Shown: positions 7,735 to 16,867 of the stretch, in pieces
How positions within the stretch are numbered: the stretch's first letter is position 1
How the letters are laid out: every line of letters begins with the position of its first letter
Origin: Luteibacter yeojuensis
GTDB lineage: Bacteria > Pseudomonadota > Gammaproteobacteria > Xanthomonadales > Rhodanobacteraceae
Length of the DNA: 49,204 bases
Direction: 5' to 3'
NCBI RefSeq assembly: GCF_000964085.1
Contig: NZ_JZRB01000026.1
Location: forward strand, 1-49,204
Program-made: the position numbers and the translations under genes
The notes under the pieces: model-generated
Seen by the model: only the letters and a program-made list of their open reading frames with translations
Databases searched by the model: none
Told to the model about the DNA's origin: nothing

Positions 7735-9102
7735 ATGCCCCGTAACGACATCGCCGTGGTCGGCGCCGGCCTGGTCGGCGCCCTTGTAGCCACCCTGCTC
7801 ACCCAGCGCGGTTTCCGCGTCACCGTCTACGAAAAGCGCCCCGACCCGCGGCTCGCGGGGTTCAGCGGCGGCCGCTCGATCAACCTCGCCCTGGCCGAAC
7901 GCGGCCTCCATGCCCTGCGTGCCACCGGCCTCGCCGACCAGGTGCTCGGGCAGGCCGTGATGATGCGTGGGCGCATGGTCCACGACCCGGCCGGCCACAG
8001 CGGCCTGCAGCGCTACGGGGTCGACGATTCCGAAGTCATCTGGTCGGTCTCGCGCGGTGGGCTCAACACGCTGATGCTCGACGCCGCGGAAGCCGCCGGC
8101 GCCACCATCCATTTCGGCCAGGGCCTGGCCGGTGCCGATTTTGAGCGCGGCACGCTGACGTTGCATGCCGCCGATGGCAGCGAACGCACAGTGGAAGCGC
8201 CCGTGGTCATCGGCGCCGACGGCGCCGGCTCCGCGCTGCGCGCCGCCATGCACCGGCACGCGCCGCTCGGCGAGCGGGTCGAGGAACTCGGCCACGGCTA
8301 CAAGGAGCTGGAGATACCCCCCGGCAGCGATCCCGGCGCGCCGTTCGCCATCGAGCGCAACGCGCTGCACATCTGGCCGCGCGGCCACTACATGTGCATC
8401 GCGCTGCCCAACCGCGAAGGCAGCTTCACCGTCACGCTGTTCCTGCCGAACGAGGGCGAGCACCCCAGCTTCCGTACCATCGCGGGCGCCGGCGCCGCCG
8501 AGGCGTTCTTCCGCACCGAATTCCCCGACGCGCTCGACCTCATGCCCGACTTCGCGGCCGATTGGTCGGAGCACCCGGTAGGCTCGCTCGCCACGCTCTA
8601 CCTCGATCGCTGGCACATCGGCGGCCGCGCGCTGCTCATCGGCGATGCCGCGCACGCCATCGTGCCGTTCCACGGCCAGGGCATGAATTGCGGCTTCGAG
8701 GATGCCGCCGAGCTCGCCACCCTGTTCGCCGCCACGCCGGGCGACCCAGCCGCGGTGTTCGCGGCGTTCGAGGCCACGCGCAAGCCCAATGCCGACGCCA
8801 TCGCCCAGATGGCGCTGGAGAACTACGTCGAGATGCGCGACAAGGTGGCGGACCCGCGCTTCCTGCGCATGCGCGAACTGGGCGGCCTGCTGGCCCAGCG
8901 TTCGCCCACGCACTACCTGCCCCGCTACCGCATGGTCACCTTCACCCACCTGCCCTACGCCTACGCGCTGGAACGCGGCCGCGCGCAGGACACGCTGGTG
9001 GAGCAGCTGCTGAAAGGCCACGACGACGTGGCCTCGGTGGACCTCGACGCGGCGGTGCGCACGCTCGAGGCCACGCTGCCGCCCCTGCCGCCCCTTCTCT
9101 GA
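7735..9102 (+). CDS. kmo: Kynurenine 3-monooxygenase (FAD-dependent)
   Basis: A 455-residue flavoprotein hydroxylase that converts L-kynurenine to 3-hydroxykynurenine with NADPH and O2. In bacteria with this pathway it serves de novo NAD synthesis from tryptophan. Visible are the FAD dinucleotide motif (AVVGAGLVG, Gly10/12/15), the family-typical GGRSINLALAERG block, the DG motif (GADGAGS, about residue 160) and the GD motif with GDAAHAIVPFHGQGMNCGFEDA (from residue 303). The C-terminus retains the KMO-type YLPRYRMVTFTHLPYAYA region. No other kynurenine gene is adjacent. A REP-like element and then the ccm operon follow. Confidence 0.93.
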   Translation: MPRNDIAVVGAGLVGALVATLLTQRGFRVTVYEKRPDPRLAGFSGGRSINLALAERGLHALRATGLADQVLGQAVMMRGRMVHDPAGHSGLQRYGVDDSEVIWSVSRGGLNTLMLDAAEAAGATIHFGQGLAGADFERGTLTLHAADGSERTVEAPVVIGADGAGSALRAAMHRHAPLGERVEELGHGYKELEIPPGSDPGAPFAIERNALHIWPRGHYMCIALPNREGSFTVTLFLPNEGEHPSFRTIAGAGAAEAFFRTEFPDALDLMPDFAADWSEHPVGSLATLYLDRWHIGGRALLIGDAAHAIVPFHGQGMNCGFEDAAELATLFAATPGDPAAVFAAFEATRKPNADAIAQMALENYVEMRDKVADPRFLRMRELGGLLAQRSPTHYLPRYRMVTFTHLPYAYALERGRAQDTLVEQLLKGHDDVASVDLDAAVRTLEATLPPLPPLL

Positions 9103-9117
9103 CGCGAACGAGCCCCC

Positions 9118-9221
9118 TGTAGGAGCGCGCTTGCGCGCGACATCTTGCGCCCCGCGGCATGGGATGCCGGCTCTTGTGGGAGCTTGCTTGCAAGCGATCG
9201 CGCGCAAGCGCGCTCCCACAC
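9118..9221. repeat. REP-like element, TGTAGGAGCGC...GCGCTCCCACA
   Basis: The element opens with TGTAGGAGCGCGCTTGCGCGCGA and closes with TCGCGCGCAAGCGCGCTCCCACA, with an internal second pair of arms around TTGTGGGAGCTTGCTTGCAAGCGA. It looks like two adjoining REP units in a compound arrangement. It fills most of the space between kmo and ccmA, ending 46 bp before the ccmA start. Confidence 0.75.
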
Positions 9222-9267
9222 AGAGCGGAGCCCCACAAGCACGCCCGCCGCATGTAAGAATCACCGG

Positions 9268-9894
9268 ATGACTTCACCATCGCCCCTGCTCGAAGCCCGC
9301 GCCCTGTGCTTTTCCCGCCAGGACGAGCCCGTGTTCGGGCCGGTGGACTTCGCGCTGCATGGCGGCGAGGTGGCGCTGGTGGAAGGCGACAATGGCAGCG
9401 GCAAGACCACCCTGATGCGCGTGCTCACCGGCATGCTGCACGCGGGCGAAGGCGAAGTGCTGCTCGATGGCGCGCCGTTCGCGCTCGACACCATGGCAGG
9501 TGCGGTCGTGTTCCTCGGCCACCACCTGGGCCTGAAGTTCGATCTTTCCGCCCGCGAGAACCTCGCGGTCTCGGCCGGCCTGTATGGCGTGCGCGCGGGC
9601 ACCTCCATCACCGCCGTCCTCGGCGATGTGGGCCTGGCGGGTTTCGAGGACGAGCCCGTGCGGCGCCTCTCCGCCGGCCAGAAGAAACGTGCCGCCCTGG
9701 CCCGCCTGCTGCTCCTGCCCGCCCGTGTGTGGCTGCTCGACGAGCCCTACGCCAACCTCGACCGCGAGGGCATCGCCCTGGTGAACCGCCTGCTGCGCGA
9801 CCACGCCGCCCGTGGCGGCGCCGCGCTGGTGACCAGCCACGGCGCGGTCACCTTCGCCGGGGACGAGCCCCGCCGCATCCGGTTGCACGCGTGA
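9268..9894 (+). CDS. ccmA: Heme exporter ATP-binding protein CcmA
   Basis: A 208-residue ABC ATPase. Walker A is GDNGSGKTT (residues 40-48), the signature region is RLSAGQKKRAALARL and Walker B is VWLLDEPYANLD; the order and short length match CcmA. With CcmB, CcmC and CcmD it forms the inner-membrane complex that releases holo-CcmE during System I cytochrome c maturation. The frame is open upstream into the repeat, but the ATG at 9268 begins the conserved protein. The stop overlaps the ccmB start (GTGA). No convincing promoter was found in the 46 bp after the REP element, so the operon promoter is unclear. Confidence 0.94.
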   Translation: MTSPSPLLEARALCFSRQDEPVFGPVDFALHGGEVALVEGDNGSGKTTLMRVLTGMLHAGEGEVLLDGAPFALDTMAGAVVFLGHHLGLKFDLSARENLAVSAGLYGVRAGTSITAVLGDVGLAGFEDEPVRRLSAGQKKRAALARLLLLPARVWLLDEPYANLDREGIALVNRLLRDHAARGGAALVTSHGAVTFAGDEPRRIRLHA

Positions 9895-10577
9895 CGCCCG
9901 GCAGCACGCCCGCCGCCTGCGCCGCCCTGCTGCGACGCGACCTGACGCTGGCCTGGCGCCGGCGCGGTGACATCGCCCTGCCCGTGCTTTACGCGGTCAT
10001 CGTCGTCACCCTGTTCCCCTTCGCGCTCGGGCCCGAGCCGCAGCTTCTCCAGCGCATCGCGGGCGGCGTGGTGTTCGTCACCGTGCTGCTGGCCATGCTG
10101 CTCTCGCTCGATGGCCTGTTCCGCCCCGATATCGACGATGGCTCGATGGAGCAGCTGATGCTGGCCCCGCAGCCGCTGGCGCTGCTGGTGGGCATGAAGA
10201 TCCTGGCCCACTGGCTTACCGCCGCCCTGCCGCTGGTGGTAGTGGCGCCGGTGCTGGCAAGCATGCTGCACCTGCCGCCGCCAGCCATCGTGGTGCTGGT
10301 GGTGGCCCTGGCCGTGGCCACACCCCTCCTGAGCCTGCTCGGCGCCGTGCTGGTGGCGCTGGCGGCCGGCGCGAAGCGCTCTGGTATGCTTCTGGCGCTC
10401 ATGTTGCTGCCGTTGTGCGTGCCCGTGGTGATCTTCGCCGCGGGGGCCGTGGCCGCCGCGCAGGACGGCCTGCCCTGGATCGCGCCCATCGCGTGGCTTG
10501 GCGCCGGCCTTGCCCTTGCCGTGGTGCTCGCGCCCCTGGCTTGCGCCGCCGCGCTGCGCATCGCGATGGATACATGA
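9891..10577 (+). CDS. ccmB: Heme exporter membrane protein CcmB
   Basis: A 228-residue integral membrane protein with six hydrophobic segments, as in CcmB. The start is a GTG at 9891 overlapping the ccmA stop by 4 bp; the protein then reads TPGSTPAACAALLRRDLTLAWRR, the usual cytoplasmic lead into the first membrane helix (LPVLYAVIVVTLFPFALG). It partners CcmA. A 65-bp gap separates it from ccmC, the widest space within the ccm operon. Confidence 0.92.
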   Translation: MTPGSTPAACAALLRRDLTLAWRRRGDIALPVLYAVIVVTLFPFALGPEPQLLQRIAGGVVFVTVLLAMLLSLDGLFRPDIDDGSMEQLMLAPQPLALLVGMKILAHWLTAALPLVVVAPVLASMLHLPPPAIVVLVVALAVATPLLSLLGAVLVALAAGAKRSGMLLALMLLPLCVPVVIFAAGAVAAAQDGLPWIAPIAWLGAGLALAVVLAPLACAAALRIAMDT

Positions 10578-10642
10578 ACGCACGCAACCGCGGCGGGTCC
10601 ATGGGGGACTCACCGCGATGCAAGAACCGTTGACGAGGACGA

Positions 10643-11410
10643 ATGGCTAACTGGGTTCCCCTCTGGCTGCACCGCCTGGGATCACCGCCGACTTTCTACC
10701 GCTTCGCGGGCGCCGTATACCCGTGGGCGCTGGGCCTCGCCTTCGTCCTTGGTGCCATCGCGCTCTACGGCGGCCTGGTGGTTGCGCCGGCCGATTACCA
10801 GCAGGGCGATGCGTACCGCATCATCTTCATCCACGTGCCCAGCGCATGGATGAGCCTGTTCATCTATGGCGTGATGACCCTGGCCGCGTTCATCGCGCTG
10901 GTGTGGCGCATCAAGCTGGCCGAGACGGTGGCGATGGCGTCCGCGCCCATCGGCGCCGCGTTCACCGCCATCACGCTGGCCACCGGCTCGCTGTGGGGCA
11001 AGCCCATGTGGGGCACGTGGTGGACATGGGACGCGCGCCTCACCTCCGAGCTGGTGCTGCTCTTCATCTACCTCGGCATCATCGGCCTTTGCCACGCGTT
11101 CGAAGACCGCCGCCAGGGCGCCCGCGCCGCGGCGTTCCTCGTGCTGGTGGGCGCGGTGAACGTGCCCATCGTGCATTTCTCGGTGAACTGGTGGAACACC
11201 CTGCACCAGGGCGCCACCATCCGCCTGCTTGGCCCGTCGCACATGGCCGCCAGCATGGTGTGGCCGCTGCTCACCATGATGGGCGCCACCAAGTTCTATT
11301 ACATCGCCAGCCTGTTCTCCCGGGTGCGCACCGAGCTCCTCGCCGCCGAGGGCGGCAAGGCCTGGGTGCGCGAGCTGGCTGTCGCCGGCGTGGCAGGCGG
11401 CAAGGCATGA
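10643..11410 (+). CDS. ccmC: Heme handling protein CcmC
   Basis: A 255-residue inner-membrane protein with six membrane segments. The periplasmic tryptophan-rich WWD motif is visible (WGTWWTWDARLTSELVLL), and conserved periplasmic His residues flank it (FIHVPSAWMS and NTLHQG). CcmC receives heme and loads it covalently onto CcmE. A purine-rich GAGGACGA ribosome site precedes the ATG. The stop overlaps the ccmD start by 4 bp (ATGA). Confidence 0.95.
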   Translation: MANWVPLWLHRLGSPPTFYRFAGAVYPWALGLAFVLGAIALYGGLVVAPADYQQGDAYRIIFIHVPSAWMSLFIYGVMTLAAFIALVWRIKLAETVAMASAPIGAAFTAITLATGSLWGKPMWGTWWTWDARLTSELVLLFIYLGIIGLCHAFEDRRQGARAAAFLVLVGAVNVPIVHFSVNWWNTLHQGATIRLLGPSHMAASMVWPLLTMMGATKFYYIASLFSRVRTELLAAEGGKAWVRELAVAGVAGGKA

Positions 11411-11607
11411 GCGCGTTCCTTGCCATGGGTGGCTACGGCTTTTACGTGTGGACCGCGTTCGCCATCTTCTTCATCGTCCTCTTGATCGATACGCTGGCGC
11501 CGCTCGCCAGGCGCCGCAGGCACTTGCGCGAGATCCGCGCACGCATCGCGCGCCAGGCCAACCGCCGCCGGCCGGGAACCCCAGCACGTAATGAATCCAA
11601 CGCGTAA
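11407..11607 (+). CDS. ccmD: Heme exporter subunit CcmD
   Basis: A 66-residue protein with one membrane helix ([20 protein letters not shown]) followed by a strongly basic cytoplasmic tail, the standard CcmD plan. CcmD stabilises the CcmABC-CcmE complex and is needed for release of holo-CcmE. It starts within the ccmC stop (ATGA) and its 3' end overlaps ccmE by 17 bp. Confidence 0.88.
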   Translation: MSAFLAMGGYGFYVWTAFAIFFIVLLIDTLAPLARRRRHLREIRARIARQANRRRPGTPARNESNA

Positions 11608-12058
11608 ACGCCGCCTCGCGGTCGTCATCTCGGTCGTCGCGGCCGCCGCCATCGCGGTGGGCCTCACCGTGTTCGCCCTGCAGCGGAACATGAGCTACCT
11701 GTTCACGCCCAGCCAGGTGCAGGAGGGCCAGGCCACGCAGTACCCCACGTTCCGCCTCGGCGGCATGGTGAAGGCCGGTTCCATCCAGCGGGCGAAGGAC
11801 AGCCTCAAGGTGAGCTTCATCGTCGTCGACGATGCCGGCGCCATGCCCGTGGAGTACACCGGCATCCTGCCCGACCTGTTTCGCGACAACCAGTCGGTGA
11901 TCGCCACCGGCCGCATGGCCGATGGCCGCTTCATCGCCGGCGAAGTGCTCGCCAAGCATGATGAAAACTACATGCCGAAGGAACTGAAGGACGCCATGGC
12001 CAAGGCGCACCAGAAGCGCAACATCGACGACACCGCCATGAAGGACACGCCGAAGTGA
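11591..12058 (+). CDS. ccmE: Cytochrome c-type biogenesis heme chaperone CcmE
   Basis: A 155-residue periplasmic heme chaperone with one N-terminal membrane anchor ([20 protein letters not shown]) and an OB-fold domain. The heme-attachment motif HDENYMPKE is present: His123 is the covalent heme ligand and Tyr127 the axial ligand. The sequence has the classical His rather than the Cys variant of some archaea. It overlaps ccmD at the start and ccmF at the stop (GTGA). Confidence 0.95.
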   Translation: MNPTRKRRLAVVISVVAAAAIAVGLTVFALQRNMSYLFTPSQVQEGQATQYPTFRLGGMVKAGSIQRAKDSLKVSFIVVDDAGAMPVEYTGILPDLFRDNQSVIATGRMADGRFIAGEVLAKHDENYMPKELKDAMAKAHQKRNIDDTAMKDTPK

Positions 12059-14019
12059 TCCCCGAGCTCGGCCAGTTCGCCCTCGTGCTTGCGCTGTTGC
12101 TGGCCATCGCGCAGGGCGTGCTGCCCATCGTCGGCGCATGGCGCGGCAACGGCGCGCTGATGGCCGTGGCGCGGCCCGCCGCCGCCGGCCAGGCCGTGTT
12201 CGTGTTCGCGGCCATGGGCATCCTCATCCATGCCTTCCTCGCCTACGACTTCTCGGTGGCGTATGTCGCCGATAACTCGAACCTCGCGCTGCCCTGGTAT
12301 TACCGCGTCACCGCGGTGTGGGGCGCGCACGAGGGCTCCATGCTGCTATGGGTATTCATCCTCAACGTGTGGACCGTGGCCCTCGCCGCCCTCAGCCGGC
12401 ACCTGCCGCAGCCGTTCGTGGCGCGGGTGCTCGGCGTGCTCGGCCTCATCGGCGTCGGCTTCCTCGCGTTCATCCTGTTCACCTCCAATCCCTTCCTGCG
12501 CGAGCTGCCCATGCCCGCCGATGGCGGCGACCTCAACCCCGTGCTGCAGGACCCGGGCATGACCTTCCACCCACCCGTGCTCTACATGGGCTACGTGGGG
12601 TTCTCGGTCGCATTCGCGTTCTCCATCGCCGCGCTGCTTGGCGGTGAGCTGGAACAGTCGTGGGTGCGCTGGGCGCGGCCGTGGACGAACGTCTCGTGGG
12701 CCTTCCTCACCATGGGCATCGTGGCCGGCAGCTGGTGGGCCTACGCCGAGCTCGGCTGGGGCGGCTGGTGGTTCTGGGATCCGGTGGAGAACGCCTCGTT
12801 CATGCCCTGGCTGGTCGGCGTCGCGCTCATCCACGCGCAGGCGGTGACGGAAAAACGCGGCTCACTGCCCGCGTGGACGGTGTTGCTGTCGCTGTTCGCG
12901 TTCTCGCTGTCGCTGCTGGGTACGTTCCTCGTCCGCTCCGGCGTGCTCACCTCGGTGCATGCGTTCGCCTCCGATCCGCGCCGCGGCCTCTACATCCTCG
13001 GCTTCCTCGTGGTCGTCATCGGCGGCTCGCTGCTGCTCTACGCCATCCGCGCGCCGAAGGTGGCCACGGGCAAGGCCTTCGCCGCCCTCTCGCGCGAGAC
13101 CGGCATCATGGTCGCCAACCTGCTGTTCACCACGGCCGCGGCCATGGTGCTGCTGGGCACCCTGTTCCCGCTGATCGGTGATGCGCTCAACCTGGGCCGC
13201 GTCTCGGTGGGCCCGCCGTATTTCGGTTTCCTGTTCGTGCTGCTGATGGCGCCCGCCGTGCTGCTGCTGCCGTTCGGCCCGTACCTGCGCTGGGGCAAGG
13301 CCGAGGGCCGCCAGCTCACGGCCATGGCCCTGCGCTCGGGCATCGCCGCCATTGTCTGCACCGTCGCCGCCGTGTTCTTCGCCGAAGGGCGCCTGCGCGC
13401 CATCGCGGGCGTGGCGGGCGCCGCATGGGTGGCCGCGGGCACGCTTGCCTACGTGGTGAAGCGCTGGCGGGAGATGCCGCGTGGCCGCCGCTACCCGGCC
13501 GAGATGGCCGGCATGCTGGTCGCGCATTTCGGCGTCGCCCTTTTCCTCATCGGCGTGATGCTCTCCGAATCGCTGAGCACCGAGCGCGACGTGCGCATGG
13601 CACCCGGCCAGGCCGAGTCCGTGGGCGGCTACCAGTTCCGCTTCGACGGCGTGCGCGAAACCACCGGCCCGAACTGGCGCGCCGACGAAGGCGTGGTCAC
13701 CGTCTTCCGCGACGGCACGCCCATGGCCACCATGCACCCGCAGAAGCGCACGTACTCGCGTGGCCAGGTGCAGACCGAATCCGCCATCGACCCGGGCCTG
13801 TTCCGCGATATCTACGTGGCGCTGGGCGAGCCGATGGATAGCGGCGATGTCGAAGGCGCGTGGGCCCTGCGGCTATACCACAAGCCATTCGTGCGCTGGA
13901 TATGGCTCGGCGGCCTGTTCATGATGGCCGGCGGTTTCCTCGCGGCCGCCGAACGGCGTTTCCGTGCGAAAAAGGCCGCGGCCACCGCCGGCGCCCCCGC
14001 GAAGGAACAGCTCGCATGA
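12055..14019 (+). CDS. ccmF: Cytochrome c heme lyase subunit CcmF
   Basis: A 654-residue, multi-spanning inner-membrane protein. The WWD domain [19 protein letters not shown] begins near residue 234, and the conserved His regions expected around it are present ([26 protein letters not shown]). CcmF holds a heme b and transfers heme from CcmE to apocytochrome thiols. The start is a GTG overlapping the ccmE stop; the stop overlaps ccmG (ATGA). The length is normal for the family. Confidence 0.95.
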   Translation: MIPELGQFALVLALLLAIAQGVLPIVGAWRGNGALMAVARPAAAGQAVFVFAAMGILIHAFLAYDFSVAYVADNSNLALPWYYRVTAVWGAHEGSMLLWVFILNVWTVALAALSRHLPQPFVARVLGVLGLIGVGFLAFILFTSNPFLRELPMPADGGDLNPVLQDPGMTFHPPVLYMGYVGFSVAFAFSIAALLGGELEQSWVRWARPWTNVSWAFLTMGIVAGSWWAYAELGWGGWWFWDPVENASFMPWLVGVALIHAQAVTEKRGSLPAWTVLLSLFAFSLSLLGTFLVRSGVLTSVHAFASDPRRGLYILGFLVVVIGGSLLLYAIRAPKVATGKAFAALSRETGIMVANLLFTTAAAMVLLGTLFPLIGDALNLGRVSVGPPYFGFLFVLLMAPAVLLLPFGPYLRWGKAEGRQLTAMALRSGIAAIVCTVAAVFFAEGRLRAIAGVAGAAWVAAGTLAYVVKRWREMPRGRRYPAEMAGMLVAHFGVALFLIGVMLSESLSTERDVRMAPGQAESVGGYQFRFDGVRETTGPNWRADEGVVTVFRDGTPMATMHPQKRTYSRGQVQTESAIDPGLFRDIYVALGEPMDSGDVEGAWALRLYHKPFVRWIWLGGLFMMAGGFLAAAERRFRAKKAAATAGAPAKEQLA

Positions 14020-14558
14020 GCCGCTTCGTTCCCCTCCTCGGCTTCGTGCTGCTCGTGGCGTTGTTCGGCTTCGGTATCTGGTGGAACACCGGGCACGACC
14101 AGCACGAGATCGTGTCGCCACTGATCAACAAGCCGGCGCCCGCGTTCTCGCTGCCGGTGCTCGGTGATGAAACGCAGCATGTAAGCAAGCAGCAGCTGCT
14201 CGGCAAGCCCTACTTCCTCAACGTGTTCGGCAGCTGGTGCATCGAGTGCGTGCACGAACACCCGGTGCTGTCGGAGCAGGTGAAGAACCTCGGCCTGCCG
14301 CTGGTCGGCTTCAACTACAAGGACGACCCGAAGGACGCCGCCGCGTGGCTCACCGAACACGGCAACCCGTTCGACCGGGTCATCGTCGACCGCGACGGCC
14401 GCGCCGGCATCGACTTCGGCGTCTATGGCGCACCGGAAACCTTCCTGATCGACGGCAAGGGCGTCATCCGCTACAAGCACGTCGGGCCCATCACGCCCGA
14501 GGTGGTCGAGAAAGAATTCCGCCCGGCCCTGGCCGCGCTGGCGAAGGAAGGCGGCTGA
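14016..14558 (+). CDS. ccmG: Thiol:disulfide interchange protein CcmG/DsbE
   Basis: A 180-residue membrane-anchored periplasmic thioredoxin-like protein. One N-terminal helix (residues 5-24) is followed by the DsbE fold with active site WCIEC (Cys75 and Cys78) and the cis-Pro region GAPETFLID. It keeps apocytochrome c and CcmH thiols reduced for heme ligation. The acidic CIEC dipeptide differs from the commoner CPTC/CVTC versions, but the cysteines and spacing are intact. Its stop overlaps the ccmH start by 1 bp (TGATG). Confidence 0.94.
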   Translation: MSRFVPLLGFVLLVALFGFGIWWNTGHDQHEIVSPLINKPAPAFSLPVLGDETQHVSKQQLLGKPYFLNVFGSWCIECVHEHPVLSEQVKNLGLPLVGFNYKDDPKDAAAWLTEHGNPFDRVIVDRDGRAGIDFGVYGAPETFLIDGKGVIRYKHVGPITPEVVEKEFRPALAALAKEGG

Positions 14559-14992
14559 TGCGCCGGCTCGCCATGCTCGCCGCGCTGTGCCTGCTGCCCT
14601 TGCTCGCGTTCGCGCAGGCGATCCAGCCGCTGCCCTTCCGCGACCGCGCCGAGGAACTCCGCTTCCAGCACCTTAGCGCCGAACTGCGCTGCCCCATGTG
14701 CCAGAACGAGACGCTGGCCGATTCGAACGCGCCCATCGCGCACGACCTGCGCCGGCAGATCTTCGAGATGATGCAGGCCGGCAAGAGCGACGCCGAGATC
14801 AAGGCGTACCTGGTCGACCGTTACTCCAGCTTCGTTTTGTACAAGCCACCGGTGGAACCGCAGACCTGGCTGCTCTGGTTTGGCCCACTGCTGGTACTGG
14901 CGGCGGGCGGCATCGTCGTGGCCGTGCAGGTGCGCCGCCGCTCACGCCAGGCGCCGCCTGTCGCTGCCATCGATACCGAGGACGATTGGTGA
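14558..14992 (+). CDS. ccmH: Cytochrome c maturation thiol oxidoreductase CcmH
   Basis: A 144-residue protein with a cleavable signal peptide (to about Ala19), the redox motif LRCPMCQNE (Cys45, Cys48) in the three-helix CcmH domain, and a C-terminal membrane helix (WLLWFGPLLVLAAGGIVVAV). It presents apocytochrome cysteines for heme attachment together with CcmG and CcmF. This is the short CcmH form, so the TPR part is a separate gene (ccmI, next). The stop overlaps the ccmI GTG start. Confidence 0.94.
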   Translation: MRRLAMLAALCLLPLLAFAQAIQPLPFRDRAEELRFQHLSAELRCPMCQNETLADSNAPIAHDLRRQIFEMMQAGKSDAEIKAYLVDRYSSFVLYKPPVEPQTWLLWFGPLLVLAAGGIVVAVQVRRRSRQAPPVAAIDTEDDW

Positions 14993-15657
14993 CCATCGCG
15001 TTTTATCTCGCCGCGGCCGCCATGCTGGCCGTGGCCCTTGCCCTGCTGCTGGTACCCCTGGTGCGCCATGGACGCCGGCATGGGCGCTCGCGCACCGTGT
15101 TCGCCGTGGCGGCCACGCTGGCCGTCGTGGTGCCCCTGGCCAGCGTGGGCCTGTATGCCCTCGTCGGCACGCCGGCCACGCTGGGCGGCGTGGAGCCAGC
15201 GAAGGAAATGACCGTCGGCCAGGCCATCGATGCGCTCACGGCGCGCCTGAAGGCCAATCCCAACGACGTGGAAGGCTGGCTGCTGCTGGGCCAGACGTAC
15301 ACGATGGTGAAGCAGCCCGCGCCCGCCCGCGATGCCTACGACGGCGCGCTGAAGGCCGACCCGAAGAACGTGGCCGCCATGGTCGGCTGGGCGGAGGCCG
15401 ATTCGCTGGTGCGCCCCGACCACCTTATCGAGGGCCGCGGCCTGTCGCTGCTCGAGCAGGCGGTCGCCGCGCAGCCCGATAGCCAGAAGGCGTTGTGGCT
15501 GCTCGGCATCGCCCAGTTCCAGCAAGCGCGCTACACCGACGCCGCCGCCACGTGGCGCAAGCTCCAGCCGCTGCTCGACCCGGACTCCAACGTCGCGCAC
15601 GCCGTCGCCGAGCAGATCACGCTGGCTGAGAAACGTGCCTCCGGCGCGGCGCAGTAA
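14989..15657 (+). CDS. ccmI: Apocytochrome c chaperone CcmI (TPR protein)
   Basis: A 222-residue protein: two N-terminal membrane helices (about residues 3-24 and 35-58) and a periplasmic TPR region (about 85-215, with GWLLLGQTYTMVKQPAPARDAYDGAL and WLLGIAQFQQARYTDAAATW repeats). CcmI/CycH binds C-terminal helices of apocytochromes c and delivers them to the heme ligation complex. The start is a GTG overlapping the ccmH stop. It closes the ccmABCDEFGHI operon; all but one junction (ccmB-ccmC) overlap. Confidence 0.9.
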   Translation: MTIAFYLAAAAMLAVALALLLVPLVRHGRRHGRSRTVFAVAATLAVVVPLASVGLYALVGTPATLGGVEPAKEMTVGQAIDALTARLKANPNDVEGWLLLGQTYTMVKQPAPARDAYDGALKADPKNVAAMVGWAEADSLVRPDHLIEGRGLSLLEQAVAAQPDSQKALWLLGIAQFQQARYTDAAATWRKLQPLLDPDSNVAHAVAEQITLAEKRASGAAQ

Positions 15658-15714
15658 AAGACCAACCGCACGCATCCGTGGCACCATGCGCCGCGTGGAT
15701 CCAAGGAGCAACGC

Positions 15715-16824
15715 ATGGGCGACGCCCGCCAGTACCATGACCTGAGCTCGCCGTTCGCCATGAAGCGCGGCGGCGAACTGCACGGCGCCCGCGTGGCCTA
15801 CGAAACGTGGGGCACGCTCGATGCGAACCGCGGCAACGCCATCCTCATCCTCACCGGCCTCTCGCCCAGCGCGCACGCCGCTGCTAACGCGGCCGACCCC
15901 ACGCCGGGCTGGTGGGAGGCGATGATCGGCCCCGGCCGCGCGTTCGATACCGATCGTTACTTCGTCATTTGCGTGAACTCGCTCGGCAGCGACAAGGGCT
16001 CGACCAGCCCCGCCTCCATCGACCCGCGCACGGGCGAGCCGTACCGGCTCACCTTCCCCGAGCTGTCGCTGGAAGACGTGGCCAACGCCGCGCACGAAGC
16101 CGTGCACGACGGCCTCGGCATCGCGCAGCTCGCCTGCCTCGTCGGCTGCTCCATGGGCGGCATGAGCGCGCTGGCGTACATGGTGCTGCACCCGGGCTCG
16201 GCGCGGACACATATCAGTGTCGACACCGCGCCACAAGCGCAGCCCTTCGCCATCGCCATCCGTTCGCTGCAGCGCGAGGCCATCCGCCTCGACCCCAACT
16301 GGCGCGAGGGCGCCTACGCCGGTGATGTGTGGCCCGACCACGGCATGAGCATCGCCCGCAAGCTCGGCGTCATCACCTACCGCTCGGCCATGGAATGGAA
16401 CGGGCGCTTCGCCCGCATTCGCCTGGATGCCGACGAACGCGAAGGCAACGAACCGTTTGGCTTCGAGTTCCAGGTGGAGTCCTACCTCGAGGGCCACGCC
16501 CGCCGCTTCAACCGGCAGTTCGACCCGAACGCCTACCTGTACCTGTCGCGCGCCAGCGACTGGTTCGATATCAGCGAGTACGGCGACGGCAACGTCATGC
16601 GTGGCCTTTCCCACATCCACGTCGACCGGGCCATGGTCATCGGTGTCAGCACCGACATCCTGTTCCCGCTGGAGCAGCAGGAAACCATCGCCAAGGGCCT
16701 GGAGGCGGCGGGCGCGCGGGTGGAATTCGTGGCGCTGGACTCGCCCCAGGGCCACGACGCCTTCCTGGTCGACATCGAGAACTACAGCCGGGCCATCGGG
16801 GGCTTCCTGCAGTCCCTGCTATAA
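15715..16824 (+). CDS. metX: MetX-family acyltransferase, probable serine O-succinyltransferase
   Basis: A 369-residue alpha/beta hydrolase. The nucleophile elbow is GCSMGGM (Ser146), and the remaining triad residues are Asp314 (GVSTDILFP) and His347 (SPQGHDAF). MetX enzymes acylate homoserine or serine. The LTGLSPSAHAA segment near residue 48, in place of the LTG-[TD]-[SA]H-type block of homoserine acetyltransferases, recalls the xanthomonad enzymes shown to use L-serine and succinyl-CoA for cysteine synthesis. Specificity is therefore inferred as serine O-succinyltransferase, with homoserine O-acetyltransferase as the alternative. An AAGGAG ribosome site precedes the ATG. The next gene appears to oxidise cysteine. 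Confidence 0.88.
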   Translation: MGDARQYHDLSSPFAMKRGGELHGARVAYETWGTLDANRGNAILILTGLSPSAHAAANAADPTPGWWEAMIGPGRAFDTDRYFVICVNSLGSDKGSTSPASIDPRTGEPYRLTFPELSLEDVANAAHEAVHDGLGIAQLACLVGCSMGGMSALAYMVLHPGSARTHISVDTAPQAQPFAIAIRSLQREAIRLDPNWREGAYAGDVWPDHGMSIARKLGVITYRSAMEWNGRFARIRLDADEREGNEPFGFEFQVESYLEGHARRFNRQFDPNAYLYLSRASDWFDISEYGDGNVMRGLSHIHVDRAMVIGVSTDILFPLEQQETIAKGLEAAGARVEFVALDSPQGHDAFLVDIENYSRAIGGFLQSLL

Positions 16825-16825
16825 T
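16817..16825 (+). promoter_or_regulatory. Extended -10 promoter for the cysteine dioxygenase-type gene
   Basis: TGCTATAAT is a perfect extended -10 (TGn-TATAAT), overlapping the metX stop codon. No good -35 is seen, as is usual for extended -10 promoters. The start point would fall near 16832, about 36 nt before the ATG at 16868. Confidence 0.6.
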
Positions 16826-16867
16826 CGGCCGGCACGCCGTCCCCAGCACTTGCACGAGGTTCCACCC

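Noticed and set aside
7525-9264. A 579-codon minus-strand frame opposite kmo
   Set aside because: Antisense shadow of kmo, His/Gly/Ala-rich, with no ribosome site or family resemblance.
9250-9268. TGTAAGAAT just before ccmA as an extended -10 promoter
   Set aside because: No -35 is visible and the start point would fall on the ccmA ATG; too weak to list as a feature.
12862-13737. A 291-codon minus-strand frame inside ccmF
   Set aside because: Repetitive His/Gln/Glu-rich product typical of the antisense of a membrane protein gene; not a real gene.
14821-16755. A 644-codon minus-strand frame opposite ccmH, ccmI and metX
   Set aside because: It covers three firmly identified genes, has no recognisable motif and shows the amino-acid bias of antisense frames in high-GC DNA.
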